Source of the DNA: a virus
Virus record (IMG/VR): IMGVR_UViG_3300042389_001739
Span: 1-64,000 of that record
Strand: one strand, 5' to 3'
Length of the DNA stretch: 64,000 bases
Position 1 is the stretch's first letter, and every line of letters starts with the position of its first letter. The translations under genes and the position numbers were made by a program. The notes under the pieces were generated by a model that saw only the letters and a program-made list of their open reading frames with translations, did not search any database and was not told the origin of the DNA. Positions 42,515-50,895 of the stretch are shown in pieces.

Positions 42515-44011
42515 TCACATCAATTGACTATCCAGTGCGGTTGTCGGCGGCTTGATCTGCTCAAACCCCATGGCAACATAAGTCGATTCACGACCTTTTG
42601 CCTGACTGGCCATTTTTGGATTGAATTGATCCCGATAGTCATGGACGATGCCGTATTCTTTCCCTTCCGCCACGCGAGAAACCCGGCCAGGAATTTGGAT
42701 ATCACCAATAACGCTTGAACCTCCGGCGGCCCTGATCAACACAGTCAGTTGGTTAAAACTGACACCCACATTCCAAACTGTCGTACAGATTACTTTTTTC
42801 AATCTACCTTTTTCAAAATCTTGAGTCAGCTGAATTCGCCGATCGACATCCATCAGCGGTTCATCCTGACTGCAACAACCACGATTTACATAGTCTTGAC
42901 GAGTCTTTGGTGTCAGCCCGCTTTCCCTATATACAAGTGTAAACTCTGGAAGCCGCTTTTTTAACTGCATTGCGTGCTCCAGCGTATCGACAGTAATCAA
43001 CACTTGTGTATTTCGATCATAAAGCCGCGCATCCCGTGCAATCGTGTCGTTACGGAAATCATTACACCAGATACCGTAGCGTTTCTTTTCAATGTCTTCC
43101 CGTGACTCGCACGGATCGTAATCGCTTCGCACGTTGGACCAGATGACGTGTATGGGTACCACCAACTTGGCCTGCTGTGCCTGTTGATAACTCACCGAAA
43201 AAATAATCGGACCAAAGATTCCGTGCATACGGAGATCTCTGCCGTCAAACCGCTTGTCGTGACTGGCTGACAACCCAAAGTTTCGACTGTTCTGCCACCG
43301 TACCAGCTGCGCGGCAGTCCGATCGGTAGCCAATTCCTGTATTTCGTCGCCAATCATGATGTCGGCAGTAGCCGGAGAGTGGTGGGCAGAATCTGCCGTG
43401 TAACACATCACTCGCCTGTTTAATTCTTTTTTAGATCCGCCCACGATTCCAACATCACCTACCATCTGCACTAACTCCGGATAAATCCGATCTCGCAGCA
43501 CAGACACCCGGCGAGTAATCACATCAATCTTGGCACGCGGAAACAACGAAGCAATCAAGCCGATCATAAAAGATTTGCCAAAACCAGGCGCGCAATCAAA
43601 ACGGCCGCAGCGATGCGTCAACACTTTCTGCAAAAATTCAGGCTGACCTTCTCGCAGCTGGTAACCTTGAATGTTCTCCCAATGTGGTTCAAATTTTTTA
43701 GCGTCCCCTGGCATCTGATCTTTCAGGCGGACTTCGTAACCATGCTGCCGCAGCTCGTCGCGAATCAGCTTCCAAAAGCCAAACGTAGTCGTCAACCGCT
43801 GATGGCGGTCTGCCTCAAATAACACATGGTTGATGAACTCGATCGGAGACAAATTCAGCCGTTTTCGCTGTTTGGCTTCATACCCGTAGAAAATCTTCTT
43901 TTCTTGAAATGTTAAAACCGGCTGCAGAATCCGAACTATGCGGTCTGTCGTGGGTTCCAGGCAAAGCATGTTGCCATGCTTCAGCATTGTTACAACAGGC
44001 TTTGTGCTCAT
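42515..44011 (-). CDS. SF2 helicase, UvsW-like
   Basis: 498 residues. REGQPEFLQKVLTHRCGRFDCAPGFGKSFM carries the Q-like motif and Walker A (about 141-147). Then VITRRVSVLRDR (motif Ia), DIMIGDEIQEL (motif II as DEIQ), NFGLSASHDKRFDG (motif III), TQVLITVDTLEHAMQLKKRLP (motif IV) and IQIPGRVSRVAEGKEYGIVHDY (motifs V and VI). This is a single-chain superfamily 2 enzyme like T4 UvsW, which unwinds branched DNA and D-loops and removes R-loops. It is transcribed from the candidate promoter at 44090 and lies beside recombination genes. Confidence 0.85.
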   Translation of the reverse strand: MSTKPVVTMLKHGNMLCLEPTTDRIVRILQPVLTFQEKKIFYGYEAKQRKRLNLSPIEFINHVLFEADRHQRLTTTFGFWKLIRDELRQHGYEVRLKDQMPGDAKKFEPHWENIQGYQLREGQPEFLQKVLTHRCGRFDCAPGFGKSFMIGLIASLFPRAKIDVITRRVSVLRDRIYPELVQMVGDVGIVGGSKKELNRRVMCYTADSAHHSPATADIMIGDEIQELATDRTAAQLVRWQNSRNFGLSASHDKRFDGRDLRMHGIFGPIIFSVSYQQAQQAKLVVPIHVIWSNVRSDYDPCESREDIEKKRYGIWCNDFRNDTIARDARLYDRNTQVLITVDTLEHAMQLKKRLPEFTLVYRESGLTPKTRQDYVNRGCCSQDEPLMDVDRRIQLTQDFEKGRLKKVICTTVWNVGVSFNQLTVLIRAAGGSSVIGDIQIPGRVSRVAEGKEYGIVHDYRDQFNPKMASQAKGRESTYVAMGFEQIKPPTTALDSQLM

Positions 44012-44089
44012 TTTTACCTTCCAATTGCTTTATTTTAGATGTTGAGTTACAATATGCATCGGTTGAGCGAAACGCCCTACCGCTGCACG

Positions 44090-44121
44090 ATTATACCGTC
44101 CAGGTTTCGCCGCCTGGACGG
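44090..44121 (-). promoter_or_regulatory. Candidate promoter with dyad upstream of the -10
   Basis: On the minus strand CCGTCCAGG (44113-44121 on the plus coordinate), an 8-nt loop and CCTGGACGG (44096-44104) form a 9-bp inverted repeat. TATAAT (44090-44095) follows directly. No good -35 is present, so the dyad may be an activator site or the hairpin may end the upstream transcript. It lies 79 bp before the UvsW-like start. Confidence 0.45.
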
Positions 44122-44601
44122 CTATTCTTTAAATTTTTGACGGCGCAAATGAAATTCAACTACCTGATAATGCCCGTACTGCCCCGGCTGCCAGGGTGAT
44201 AATCCTTTGTATTTTCCTGCAATCTGTAATAACGACCAAAAATCAGCATCGTCAATTTCACTGGGCACAATGCAATTCAGCCCAATGGTTTGCCCGGTTT
44301 TAAGTGATTCATGCACACTCCACCGTTCTTTACCGTTATTGGTTTTCGGATAATAATGGCGGGCGAAGCAGTTTGGATGCAACTTGGCATCAATCTCGAT
44401 ATCCCAGCAAATTTTTTTAACTGTTTCCTGATGTCTGCCCAGCATATCCGCAGCAAGCACCATGTTGCTGTAGTGCCACGTAGGTAAAAACAAAATCTTG
44501 TTATCCAGGCTGCGCTGAAACGTATATCGGCCGTTTGGACCTTTTTGATTGCCCAGACTCGGATTTGTAAACTGGATTTTTACCGTCAGCTCACGCATCA
44601 T
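44122..44601 (-). CDS. Hypothetical protein
   Basis: 159 residues; ATG at 44601 (or 44598) behind CAGGAG, overlapping the upstream TGA. Beta-rich: TVKIQFTNPSLGNQKGPNGRYTFQ, NKILFLPTWHYSNMVLAADMLG, VKKICWDIEIDAKLHPNC. The W-D-I-E-I-D and C/H residues could bind metal, but I do not recognise a family. It is between SbcC-region genes and the helicase. Confidence 0.7.
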   Translation of the reverse strand: MMRELTVKIQFTNPSLGNQKGPNGRYTFQRSLDNKILFLPTWHYSNMVLAADMLGRHQETVKKICWDIEIDAKLHPNCFARHYYPKTNNGKERWSVHESLKTGQTIGLNCIVPSEIDDADFWSLLQIAGKYKGLSPWQPGQYGHYQVVEFHLRRQKFKE

Positions 44602-45404
44602 CAGCTCCTGAATAACTCGGCATAGCGTTGCCTGACTTTGCGGCTCTGAAAAAACAGCGCCGGATCAAACTGAACGCTCTGGTTGTTCAGTTGTTGTAAC
44701 CAATTATAGGCCAGAAAATTTAATAATTTCCTGCACGCCTGCAGCGCATACCGAGAATTTGGCTTAGACCTGCCAAGCTCTTCCATCAACCAAGTCGTGG
44801 GTTCCATCTCCGAAAGAATGTTCATCAGCAACCGGTTACGTTTATGCTGTCCATCCGTGATGGATTTCAGTTGATTCGGTAAAACTTTGAAATAGCTGTG
44901 CAGCCGGTTGACGCGATCCGGCCGTTCCGGGTTGATATACCAGCGCGGATCACCAATTTCTGCCAGTAACTCAATCCCCAGCTCAATGGAGCGAATTCCA
45001 CTGAATTTCAGGTAACGATGCAGACAATGTTGACTGTAAAGTGCATGCAGATTATCGGTATAGCCCTTTGTTTTAAACGTATGTAACAAAAGAAAATGGT
45101 TATACACCTGACTGTCCATTCGATGCCAACACTGGGGCAAGTTGTCCTGCACCTGCAACAAAGTCAGCCGCTGTAAAATTGCGGCAGGATCGGCTTCGTT
45201 CAGCGGTTTACCAACTAATACCTGGGCCTGAATATCGTGTTGCTTGATGGCTGAATACAGGTCAAGCAACAAACGGTAGTTACAAGGTGTGCCTAACACG
45301 CGGTAAATTCCAGGCGAAAACGACGACGTAATCGCCCGAGTCAAGCCCTGCGAAGAATAGCTGTAAACTGAATCATTTGCAGCGTGCAGGCAAATTTGCA
45401 TCAT
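44601..45404 (-). CDS. Hypothetical protein
   Basis: 267 residues, coupled to SbcC by ATGA. Largely helical (NYRLLLDLYSAIKQHDIQAQVLVGK, LPNQLKSITDGQHKRNRLLMNILSEM). The middle is rich in His and Tyr (WHRMDSQVYNHFLLLHTFKTKGYTDNLHALYSQHCLHRYL). No known domain. Context suggests a recombination or replication accessory role. Confidence 0.65.
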   Translation of the reverse strand: MMQICLHAANDSVYSYSSQGLTRAITSSFSPGIYRVLGTPCNYRLLLDLYSAIKQHDIQAQVLVGKPLNEADPAAILQRLTLLQVQDNLPQCWHRMDSQVYNHFLLLHTFKTKGYTDNLHALYSQHCLHRYLKFSGIRSIELGIELLAEIGDPRWYINPERPDRVNRLHSYFKVLPNQLKSITDGQHKRNRLLMNILSEMEPTTWLMEELGRSKPNSRYALQACRKLLNFLAYNWLQQLNNQSVQFDPALFFQSRKVRQRYAELFRS

Positions 45405-47500
45405 TTGCGGATTTCTATGCTTTGTTCGAACACCTCTTGAAGATCATGCACATGCGTGATGATCACCATCTGTTGCTGTGTTCCCATTTTACTGGCCAAC
45501 TGCTGCAACGCGCTATGGAAGTATGTCACGTTATCGGCATCCAGGCCACTGGCGGGCTCGTCCAGGAACAGCATGCCGACGTCATGCCCGAACACACGAC
45601 CTAACGCGGTACGGAAAGCAACCGCCAGGATAACCTTCTGTCCACCTGAGAGTTGACTGGCCTTAACGGAGTATTGCCCGGGAAATGTGACCTGGAAAGT
45701 CAAATCCTGGTCTGCCTGCACGGTGAAGGGAGTACCGAACAATTCCAGATTCTCATTAACCCCTTGTACCAACAAGCCAAGATTAGCCTGGGCTACGGCT
45801 TTTGGTAAATTGCTCCAGTGAAATAAATTACCGGCTTCTTCCACAATTTTAAGCAACTCCTGAGTTTTTCTGTGTTTCTCCAGTCGCTTGCGCAACGTGT
45901 GCAAGTTGGCTTCAATACGCTGTTTTGTCTGCTCCAGTACCCGCAGTGCACCATCCAGCTGGTTAACGGCCGCCACGGCATCGTAATGAAGCTTTAAGCT
46001 GGAGGTGGCGCTTTCCAGCTCTCTTTTTGTCGGTCGCTGTTTAATTTTCTCCTGCTGTTTCTCTAGTTCAACGGTATTGTGCTGCAGGTCACTGGTGGTT
46101 TTGGCTTTTGTTTTTTCCAGCTGTGCAATTTCCGTGTTCACGGTGGCCAGCTCTTGTGTCAACTGCTGACGATTGTTTAGAAATTCTCGGGCTTTTGTGT
46201 CGGCACCAGGATCTTCTGCACCAACCAACACATCCAGCTGCGCCCGTATTTCGTTAATCCCGGCAGTCATACGATTGACTTGCGTGTCGTAAGCCGCCTT
46301 TTCTTTGTCGTAGCTTTGCGAAAATTGCACTCGCTGCTTCAGTGCATCGAACTCCTGCTGGGTGGTTTCAATTTCCTTGAGCAGTTTCTTTCTGTGTTTT
46401 TCCGAAATTTCCTGCTGACAATACCGGCAAACCGAATCAGCCAGACTTTCGGGCTCGGCAGCTTCCAGGATAGCGCGTAGTTCGCTTAACCGCTGTGCCG
46501 CGGTCTCCCGCTCATCAGCTTTAAGATAAAGTTGCGAATCCATTGCAGGCGGGAGTAACGACTGAACGCAGTCCATCTTTTTCTGCATACTGTCAGTCAG
46601 TTCATTGATCTGGGCCTTGGCTCTACGGTAAGCCGCCACGGCATTGATCTTGGCATGCGCCAGTTCAACCTTGGGTAAAGTGCGTTCTAGTTGTGCCTGG
46701 ATCTGCCCGCAACGCCCGTACAAACTTAACCCGGAAGTTTCAAGCTGATCCGCCTGAGACTTTAACAACTTAACCTTGGTTTGCTGTGCTTCAATCCCCT
46801 GCTCGGCGTCGCAGGCGACTTCTTCACGGCGGACAATCTTTTGTAAATTTACTACCGTATCGGGTGTTAAAATCTGCTTTTTAGACTCTTCTGCCTGCTC
46901 GCTTGTTTGCCGTATTTCTGTGTTAGTCTTTTCCAGGTCGTCGGTTAACTCAAGCGAGTTATCAACGATTTCAACGCCTTTTTGCTTGTTGACGTAATCG
47001 TTGCACACTTTATGGATTTGAGCCGCAATCTCTACACCACACAAATATTGGAACGTCTTCGCTCGTTCACTATCCCGTGCGTCGATAAAGTCAAACATTT
47101 TCCACTGGTCGACAAAGACGTATTTATCGATTACGGTTTTTGAAATGTTCAGCTCGGCGACAACGGCATCGTTAACGTCGTTTGCCTTTTCATAAGTTTT
47201 TCCTCCAATCTTGAACTCGTTGCGGTTCGGTCTTAACCAGCGTGTGAGTGTAAACTCCTGGTTACGATGTATGCCCGTTAGACGGATATAACTTTCACCG
47301 CTCGAGCCGTTGGTGATGATATCGGCTTTCGTGCCGCTAAACCGCCCGAAGTCGTTTGTGAGTGCCGCGTAAATACTGTTGACTAGCGTTGACTTACCGG
47401 CACCATTCGCGCCCGTCAAACCAATAAGCCCGCTCGCCAGTTCGACTACGAGTTGTCTATGGGGACCGATATTTTGAAGTTCGACTGTTCTGATTTGCAT
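45401..47500 (-). CDS. SbcC/Rad50-like (gp46-type) nuclease subunit
   Basis: 699 residues. Walker A GANGAGKSTLVNSIYAAL (30-47), long coiled coils on either side of a zinc hook CRYC (358-361), and the ABC signature QLSGGQKVILAVAFRTALG near residue 626. Walker B LFLDEPASGLD follows. Length is short for SbcC and close to T4 gp46. With the SbcD-like protein at 48186-49370 it would resect and process DNA ends for recombination-dependent replication. Starts MQIRTVELQNIGPHRQ, with a weak AAGG site. Confidence 0.92.
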   Translation of the reverse strand: MQIRTVELQNIGPHRQLVVELASGLIGLTGANGAGKSTLVNSIYAALTNDFGRFSGTKADIITNGSSGESYIRLTGIHRNQEFTLTRWLRPNRNEFKIGGKTYEKANDVNDAVVAELNISKTVIDKYVFVDQWKMFDFIDARDSERAKTFQYLCGVEIAAQIHKVCNDYVNKQKGVEIVDNSLELTDDLEKTNTEIRQTSEQAEESKKQILTPDTVVNLQKIVRREEVACDAEQGIEAQQTKVKLLKSQADQLETSGLSLYGRCGQIQAQLERTLPKVELAHAKINAVAAYRRAKAQINELTDSMQKKMDCVQSLLPPAMDSQLYLKADERETAAQRLSELRAILEAAEPESLADSVCRYCQQEISEKHRKKLLKEIETTQQEFDALKQRVQFSQSYDKEKAAYDTQVNRMTAGINEIRAQLDVLVGAEDPGADTKAREFLNNRQQLTQELATVNTEIAQLEKTKAKTTSDLQHNTVELEKQQEKIKQRPTKRELESATSSLKLHYDAVAAVNQLDGALRVLEQTKQRIEANLHTLRKRLEKHRKTQELLKIVEEAGNLFHWSNLPKAVAQANLGLLVQGVNENLELFGTPFTVQADQDLTFQVTFPGQYSVKASQLSGGQKVILAVAFRTALGRVFGHDVGMLFLDEPASGLDADNVTYFHSALQQLASKMGTQQQMVIITHVHDLQEVFEQSIEIRK

Positions 47501-48213
47501 TTTTTATACCTTAGAATGACTTCCCACTCCGCAACAATCGGGCGGGGAAATGAAAAGTTTGTAGGTTTTTTGCCCAGACTGGGATGATACTTTACAGTAT
47601 CCACCGGAGCATCAATTGGCACGATACGCGGATCTTCGATCGATACCATCTGCTGACCCGGCCGTACTATCAATTCGTAGGGCCGATCTTGGTTTTGCTT
47701 GGTCCAGCTCGAAATAGCCCGCCTGGCATCTTCCAGCAACCAACGCGTCGGATGCCCGGTCCAGTTTGTCCAGGTAAACCGACAACCCTGCCGAAGTAAC
47801 ACGCCTTCCCCGCAAATATCGTCTGGCTCAAAGCTGGGTAGCCGAAACCAGACGAGCTCTGTAGCGTTGGTCAGTGCCGTGTGGGTTACCATGTAAGCGT
47901 GATTTTTACTGGGCAGATGCTCCAGAAAGTGCCACGATAAGTAAACATTGCCGGGCGGTAGCTGTTTAAGCTGGCGTTCATCACTGCAGTCGATAAGTTC
48001 AAAGCAGTACCCTTTATCCGTCACGATGCGTCGATAATTTTCTGCTTGGGGTCTTTCAACCCCCAGGCAGCGGTGCGGTAACCAAAGATCGTTTGACCGC
48101 TCCGGCAAGGTCAGGGCGAGACCGCGTTTACGAAACTCGTCGATGGCGTTGCCGTGTTTTGTGCCTAAGTCCACGACGTCATAGGTTACGGTTTTGCGTT
48201 TTCCTCTACCCAT
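47446..48213 (-). CDS. SAM-methyltransferase-like protein between SbcC and SbcD genes
   Basis: 255 residues. VVDLGTKHGNAIDEF resembles the SAM-binding motif I (D-x-G). ELIDCSDERQLKQLPPGNVYLSWHFLEHLPSKNHAYMV has the layout of motifs II-IV with SWHFLEHL where Class I methyltransferases carry [DS]xxxH-LEH. LVWFRLPSFEPDD follows. Such LEH-containing enzymes act on small molecules or nucleic acids; the substrate is unknown. It overlaps both neighbours (55 bp with SbcC, 28 bp with SbcD), so it is co-transcribed and possibly co-regulated with them. Confidence 0.65.
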   Translation of the reverse strand: MGRGKRKTVTYDVVDLGTKHGNAIDEFRKRGLALTLPERSNDLWLPHRCLGVERPQAENYRRIVTDKGYCFELIDCSDERQLKQLPPGNVYLSWHFLEHLPSKNHAYMVTHTALTNATELVWFRLPSFEPDDICGEGVLLRQGCRFTWTNWTGHPTRWLLEDARRAISSWTKQNQDRPYELIVRPGQQMVSIEDPRIVPIDAPVDTVKYHPSLGKKPTNFSFPRPIVAEWEVILRYKKCKSEQSNFKISVPIDNS

Positions 48214-49370
48214 CGTCTCAGCGTTTGCTCCGGATCCGGGTTTTGCAAAAAAGCTACTGCCAATTTATTTGTAGCAGGTTGTACCACAAACGAATCAAGA
48301 CAGTCGAGTAGACCAACACGTTGATCGGTATCATAGCTTCCTTCCTCGGATAATTCATCCACCTGTTTTGCGCGTTTACACTTAAAGAACAGATGAGCCT
48401 GCTCGTGAAAAGTACGTTTCCAGTCTTCTACGATACTTTCTTCACCTTCCCGGTAAGTCAACTCAATTAAGGGCATGTGGAGTTCGGGAGGTAAATTCAC
48501 AGAATACGCGGAGGCTTTCTGTAACTCCGCTTCCGTGTTTGTCCGCAGCCGAAGCTGTTTTTGTAAATCCAGCTCATCAAGGGCGGCAAAATCCAGTTCA
48601 GCAACCGTAGGCACAGTTAACCGAATACATTGCCGCGAAAATAACTGATGGCTTCTCACGGTAAACTCGTGGTTATCCCCCAGAGTCAGCAACAAACAAA
48701 AATGGTTTTCAGGTTCGGCGATTGATCGCATATGTGTGCTGCCGGGAGACAACACCATAAAAGGAATTTCGTCTGTTGCCTGCAACACTTTCGATTCGTG
48801 AAAATCACCAGTAATCAAAATTTTTACATTATCCGGTACGTCGGAAAACGCGGCCTGTGGTCGAGCAAGCTCGCCCATAAAGTCCTGCCACACCTGATGG
48901 CAAACTAAAACATCAGCTGACTTGGCCAAGTCAGACTGTAAGAATACCTGAAAATTTTCCTGATTTTGATAATCACAGCCTACCAGATTCCAGCCGTTGG
49001 CTGTGGTATGTCGGCTTTCGTGCAGCCAGTGAGTCTCAGGCACCAGCTGCATCCAGGGCACGTTTTGATATTCGTGCTGACCTTGGTTGTATAGCACATC
49101 GATGCCGTGCTGCTGCAGCTGCTGGACTCCTTCCACCAGTTTCTGCACCGGCAACGACACATTACTCTGCTTGTCCAGAATATCGCCAGCCAGGATCACA
49201 CCGTGTGCCTTAGCCGCGATGGCCGCCGCCACAATCTGCTGCCAGGCAAAAAAAGAATCGCCCTCTATCGGTCGATGCCGCCAAACCCGCGTGGATAAAT
49301 GCAAGTCGCTGGCTACAATGTAGCGGCGACGATTTTCCGGAGAAACAAAAGAACCAGTCTTTATAGCCAT
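48186..49370 (-). CDS. SbcD/Mre11-like (gp47-type) nuclease subunit
   Basis: 394 residues with AAAGG ahead of ATG 49370. Calcineurin-type motifs in order: VASDLHLSTRVW (D22-x-H24), GVILAGDILDKQSN (GD-x-x-D), LYNQGQHEYQN (in place of GNHD), VLVCHQVW, and ILITGDFHESKVL (GD-x-H). The D-x-H-E variant (GQHE) keeps the metal ligands. C-terminal part has the helix that binds SbcC-like partners. Probable Mn-dependent exonuclease/endonuclease acting with 45401-47500. Confidence 0.92.
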   Translation of the reverse strand: MAIKTGSFVSPENRRRYIVASDLHLSTRVWRHRPIEGDSFFAWQQIVAAAIAAKAHGVILAGDILDKQSNVSLPVQKLVEGVQQLQQHGIDVLYNQGQHEYQNVPWMQLVPETHWLHESRHTTANGWNLVGCDYQNQENFQVFLQSDLAKSADVLVCHQVWQDFMGELARPQAAFSDVPDNVKILITGDFHESKVLQATDEIPFMVLSPGSTHMRSIAEPENHFCLLLTLGDNHEFTVRSHQLFSRQCIRLTVPTVAELDFAALDELDLQKQLRLRTNTEAELQKASAYSVNLPPELHMPLIELTYREGEESIVEDWKRTFHEQAHLFFKCKRAKQVDELSEEGSYDTDQRVGLLDCLDSFVVQPATNKLAVAFLQNPDPEQTLRRWVEENAKP

Positions 49371-49392
49371 ATCTACCTTTCAGGGGTTTCGC

Positions 49393-49794
49393 ATGCAGCC
49401 TATCCACATGCCAATTTGCGAAGTTTGTGATCGCTATACAATCGCGCTGCTAAAGCACGAACGCCTGGCCGATACCGAAATTGACAAAACTCAGCTGTTG
49501 CGTCAAATCACATACTACCGGGCAGGCATTAATTTGGAGTGCGCTAAATTACAACAACTGGTCGAAAATTTAAAGCACATCAATGGTGAAATCTGGGACG
49601 CGGAAAGTGCTATTCGGCAGGGACAGGATGCCAGACTAGGACTGGAAGAGATTGGCCGACGCGCACTAAAAATCCGGAATTTAAACCGCATTCGCGTGCA
49701 GGTTAAAAACCAGATCACCCGGCTCGTCGGCCAACCAGAATTTACAGACTGCAAGATGAATCACGCATCCGCAGACTTTGCTCCGGACGCTTGA
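49393..49794 (+). CDS. Small coiled-coil protein with CxxC near start (divergent gene)
   Basis: 133 residues reading MQPIHMPICEVCDRYTIALLKHERL, then a heptad-like helix (TEIDKTQLLRQITYYRAGINLECAKLQQLVENLKHI...). It is judged real for two reasons: AGGGG precedes the ATG, and its TGA ends at 49794 with the convergent gene's stop starting at 49795. The opposite-strand reading is not protein-like. It starts 22 bp from the divergent SbcD start. ICEVC could be a small metal or redox site. Confidence 0.65.
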   Translation: MQPIHMPICEVCDRYTIALLKHERLADTEIDKTQLLRQITYYRAGINLECAKLQQLVENLKHINGEIWDAESAIRQGQDARLGLEEIGRRALKIRNLNRIRVQVKNQITRLVGQPEFTDCKMNHASADFAPDA

Positions 49795-50025
49795 TCAGCA
49801 ATACGACGACGTGTCGATCGGCGTATCCATGTTGATGATATTCAGAGGCGGATCAAGCAGAAAGTCGTAAATAGGCGTCTGTTGCAGTGGGCCTGGGTCA
49901 GGTTCGCGTTCGCCCTTCGGATCGAAAACAACAACCGAAGGGGCGTAAGGGTAAGTGATAATCGCCGGAACCGCACGATTGTCTAAATTCTCTACAGTTG
50001 GCTGGATGTTGCGAGACTTGCGCAT
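49795..50025 (-). CDS. Small protein with planctomycete-type N-terminal motif
   Basis: 76 residues from MRKSRNIQPTVENLDNRAVPA; the ATG at 50023-50025 has GGAG at 6 nt. The R-x-R...P-x-x-E-x-L-x-x-R-x-V-P-A order resembles the motif at the start of many planctomycete surface and giant proteins (LExRxVPA, from memory). The rest is proline-rich (YPYAPSVVVFDPKGEREPDPGPLQQ). Secretion or surface sorting in the host is an inference. Confidence 0.7.
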   Translation of the reverse strand: MRKSRNIQPTVENLDNRAVPAIITYPYAPSVVVFDPKGEREPDPGPLQQTPIYDFLLDPPLNIINMDTPIDTSSYC

Positions 50026-50040
50026 ATCAAACTCCACGTG

Positions 50041-50076
50041 TGGAAAAAGAAAACTCAAACCACAGTGGTTTGAGTT
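50041..50076 (-). terminator. Intrinsic terminator (minus strand)
   Basis: AACTCAAACCAC (50052-50063) and GTGGTTTGAGTT (50065-50076) are perfect inverted repeats around one base, effectively an 11-bp stem with a CAG loop. On the minus strand TTTTCTTTTT follows. It lies between 50089-50337 and 49795-50025. Confidence 0.75.
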
Positions 50077-50088
50077 GTTAAAATCTAC

Positions 50089-50337
50089 TTAATTTGGCGT
50101 ATTAGCTTTTTCAAGGTCTTCGCTAATTTGCGCCAAATTAAGAACAGATACGCCTAGATTACGCCATTCGCTTGCCTTGGGAAGTTGGGGGAACTTGGGG
50201 CGAAGAATGGTAGCCTGTGTCTCTCTTCGACGACAGACCTCGGCAATTTGTTCCAAGACAGTTGTAATGCCCTGGTGCTCAATAATTTTTGTCAGCTGCT
50301 CGGTTGTGATTTCCGGAAGTTTTTCAGCGTAATGCAT
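50089..50337 (-). CDS. Small hypothetical protein
   Basis: 82 residues with GAGG ahead of ATG. Helical (EQLTKIIEHQGITTVLEQIAEVCRRRETQAT, VLNLAQISEDLEKAN). It shares one base with the upstream stop (TAATG). The EQLTKIIEHQGITTVL segment could be a small protein-protein interaction helix. Ends at the terminator. No recognised family. Confidence 0.65.
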   Translation of the reverse strand: MHYAEKLPEITTEQLTKIIEHQGITTVLEQIAEVCRRRETQATILRPKFPQLPKASEWRNLGVSVLNLAQISEDLEKANTPN

Positions 50338-50894
50338 TATTTGTCCTCGTCAACGTCGTCAGGGGGTTCAAAATGAAAGTCAAAAGCATCCAACTCTTCG
50401 GCATCTACTATTTTAATATTTTCCGCCCCAAACATTTTCTGAAAGAACGAGATGATCTCTTTCTTTTTCGACTTTATCTGTTTCTCCGCGCGAGCTTCGC
50501 GTGTCTCGTGCGGCAGGAACGCCTGTGACAGTAGTGCCTCTCCGGCGTGGACCAGGTTAATTCGATGAAAAATAGCGGCATCAGAGCTCCACTCGTCCTG
50601 AGTTTCATAGTTACGAACGACCTCGTCGTGTCGTTCCCGAATGGCTCGCAAAATCGTATAGGACAAAAACATGTCCGGAACAGACAGGTTTAGGTAACGT
50701 TCCACGCTGTTAGGCCGCGGAACAAGTAGTGGAACAAACGGCGTATCCGGCGCGCCCAGACGTTCCGCTTCAATGTTTGCCCAGTCTCGCTGGTCTGCCA
50801 CCCAGTCATACAGCTCCAGCAGGCTGTTAAACAGCAGCGAAGGACTGGTGTTCTTACGGGGAAAGGGAGGGGAATAGATCGAATTGTCGTTCAA
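50337..50894 (-). CDS. Hypothetical protein
   Basis: 185 residues with a TTG start at 50894 (AGGAG at 6 nt; the site is inside the end of the upstream gene). Helical central part (DMFLSYTILRAIRERHDEVVRNYE) and a basic/acidic C-terminus (KQIKSKKKEIISFFQKMFGAEN ... FEPPDDVDEDK). It forms one transcript with 50896-51684. No family recognised. Confidence 0.65.
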   Translation of the reverse strand: MNDNSIYSPPFPRKNTSPSLLFNSLLELYDWVADQRDWANIEAERLGAPDTPFVPLLVPRPNSVERYLNLSVPDMFLSYTILRAIRERHDEVVRNYETQDEWSSDAAIFHRINLVHAGEALLSQAFLPHETREARAEKQIKSKKKEIISFFQKMFGAENIKIVDAEELDAFDFHFEPPDDVDEDK

Positions 50895-50895
50895 G

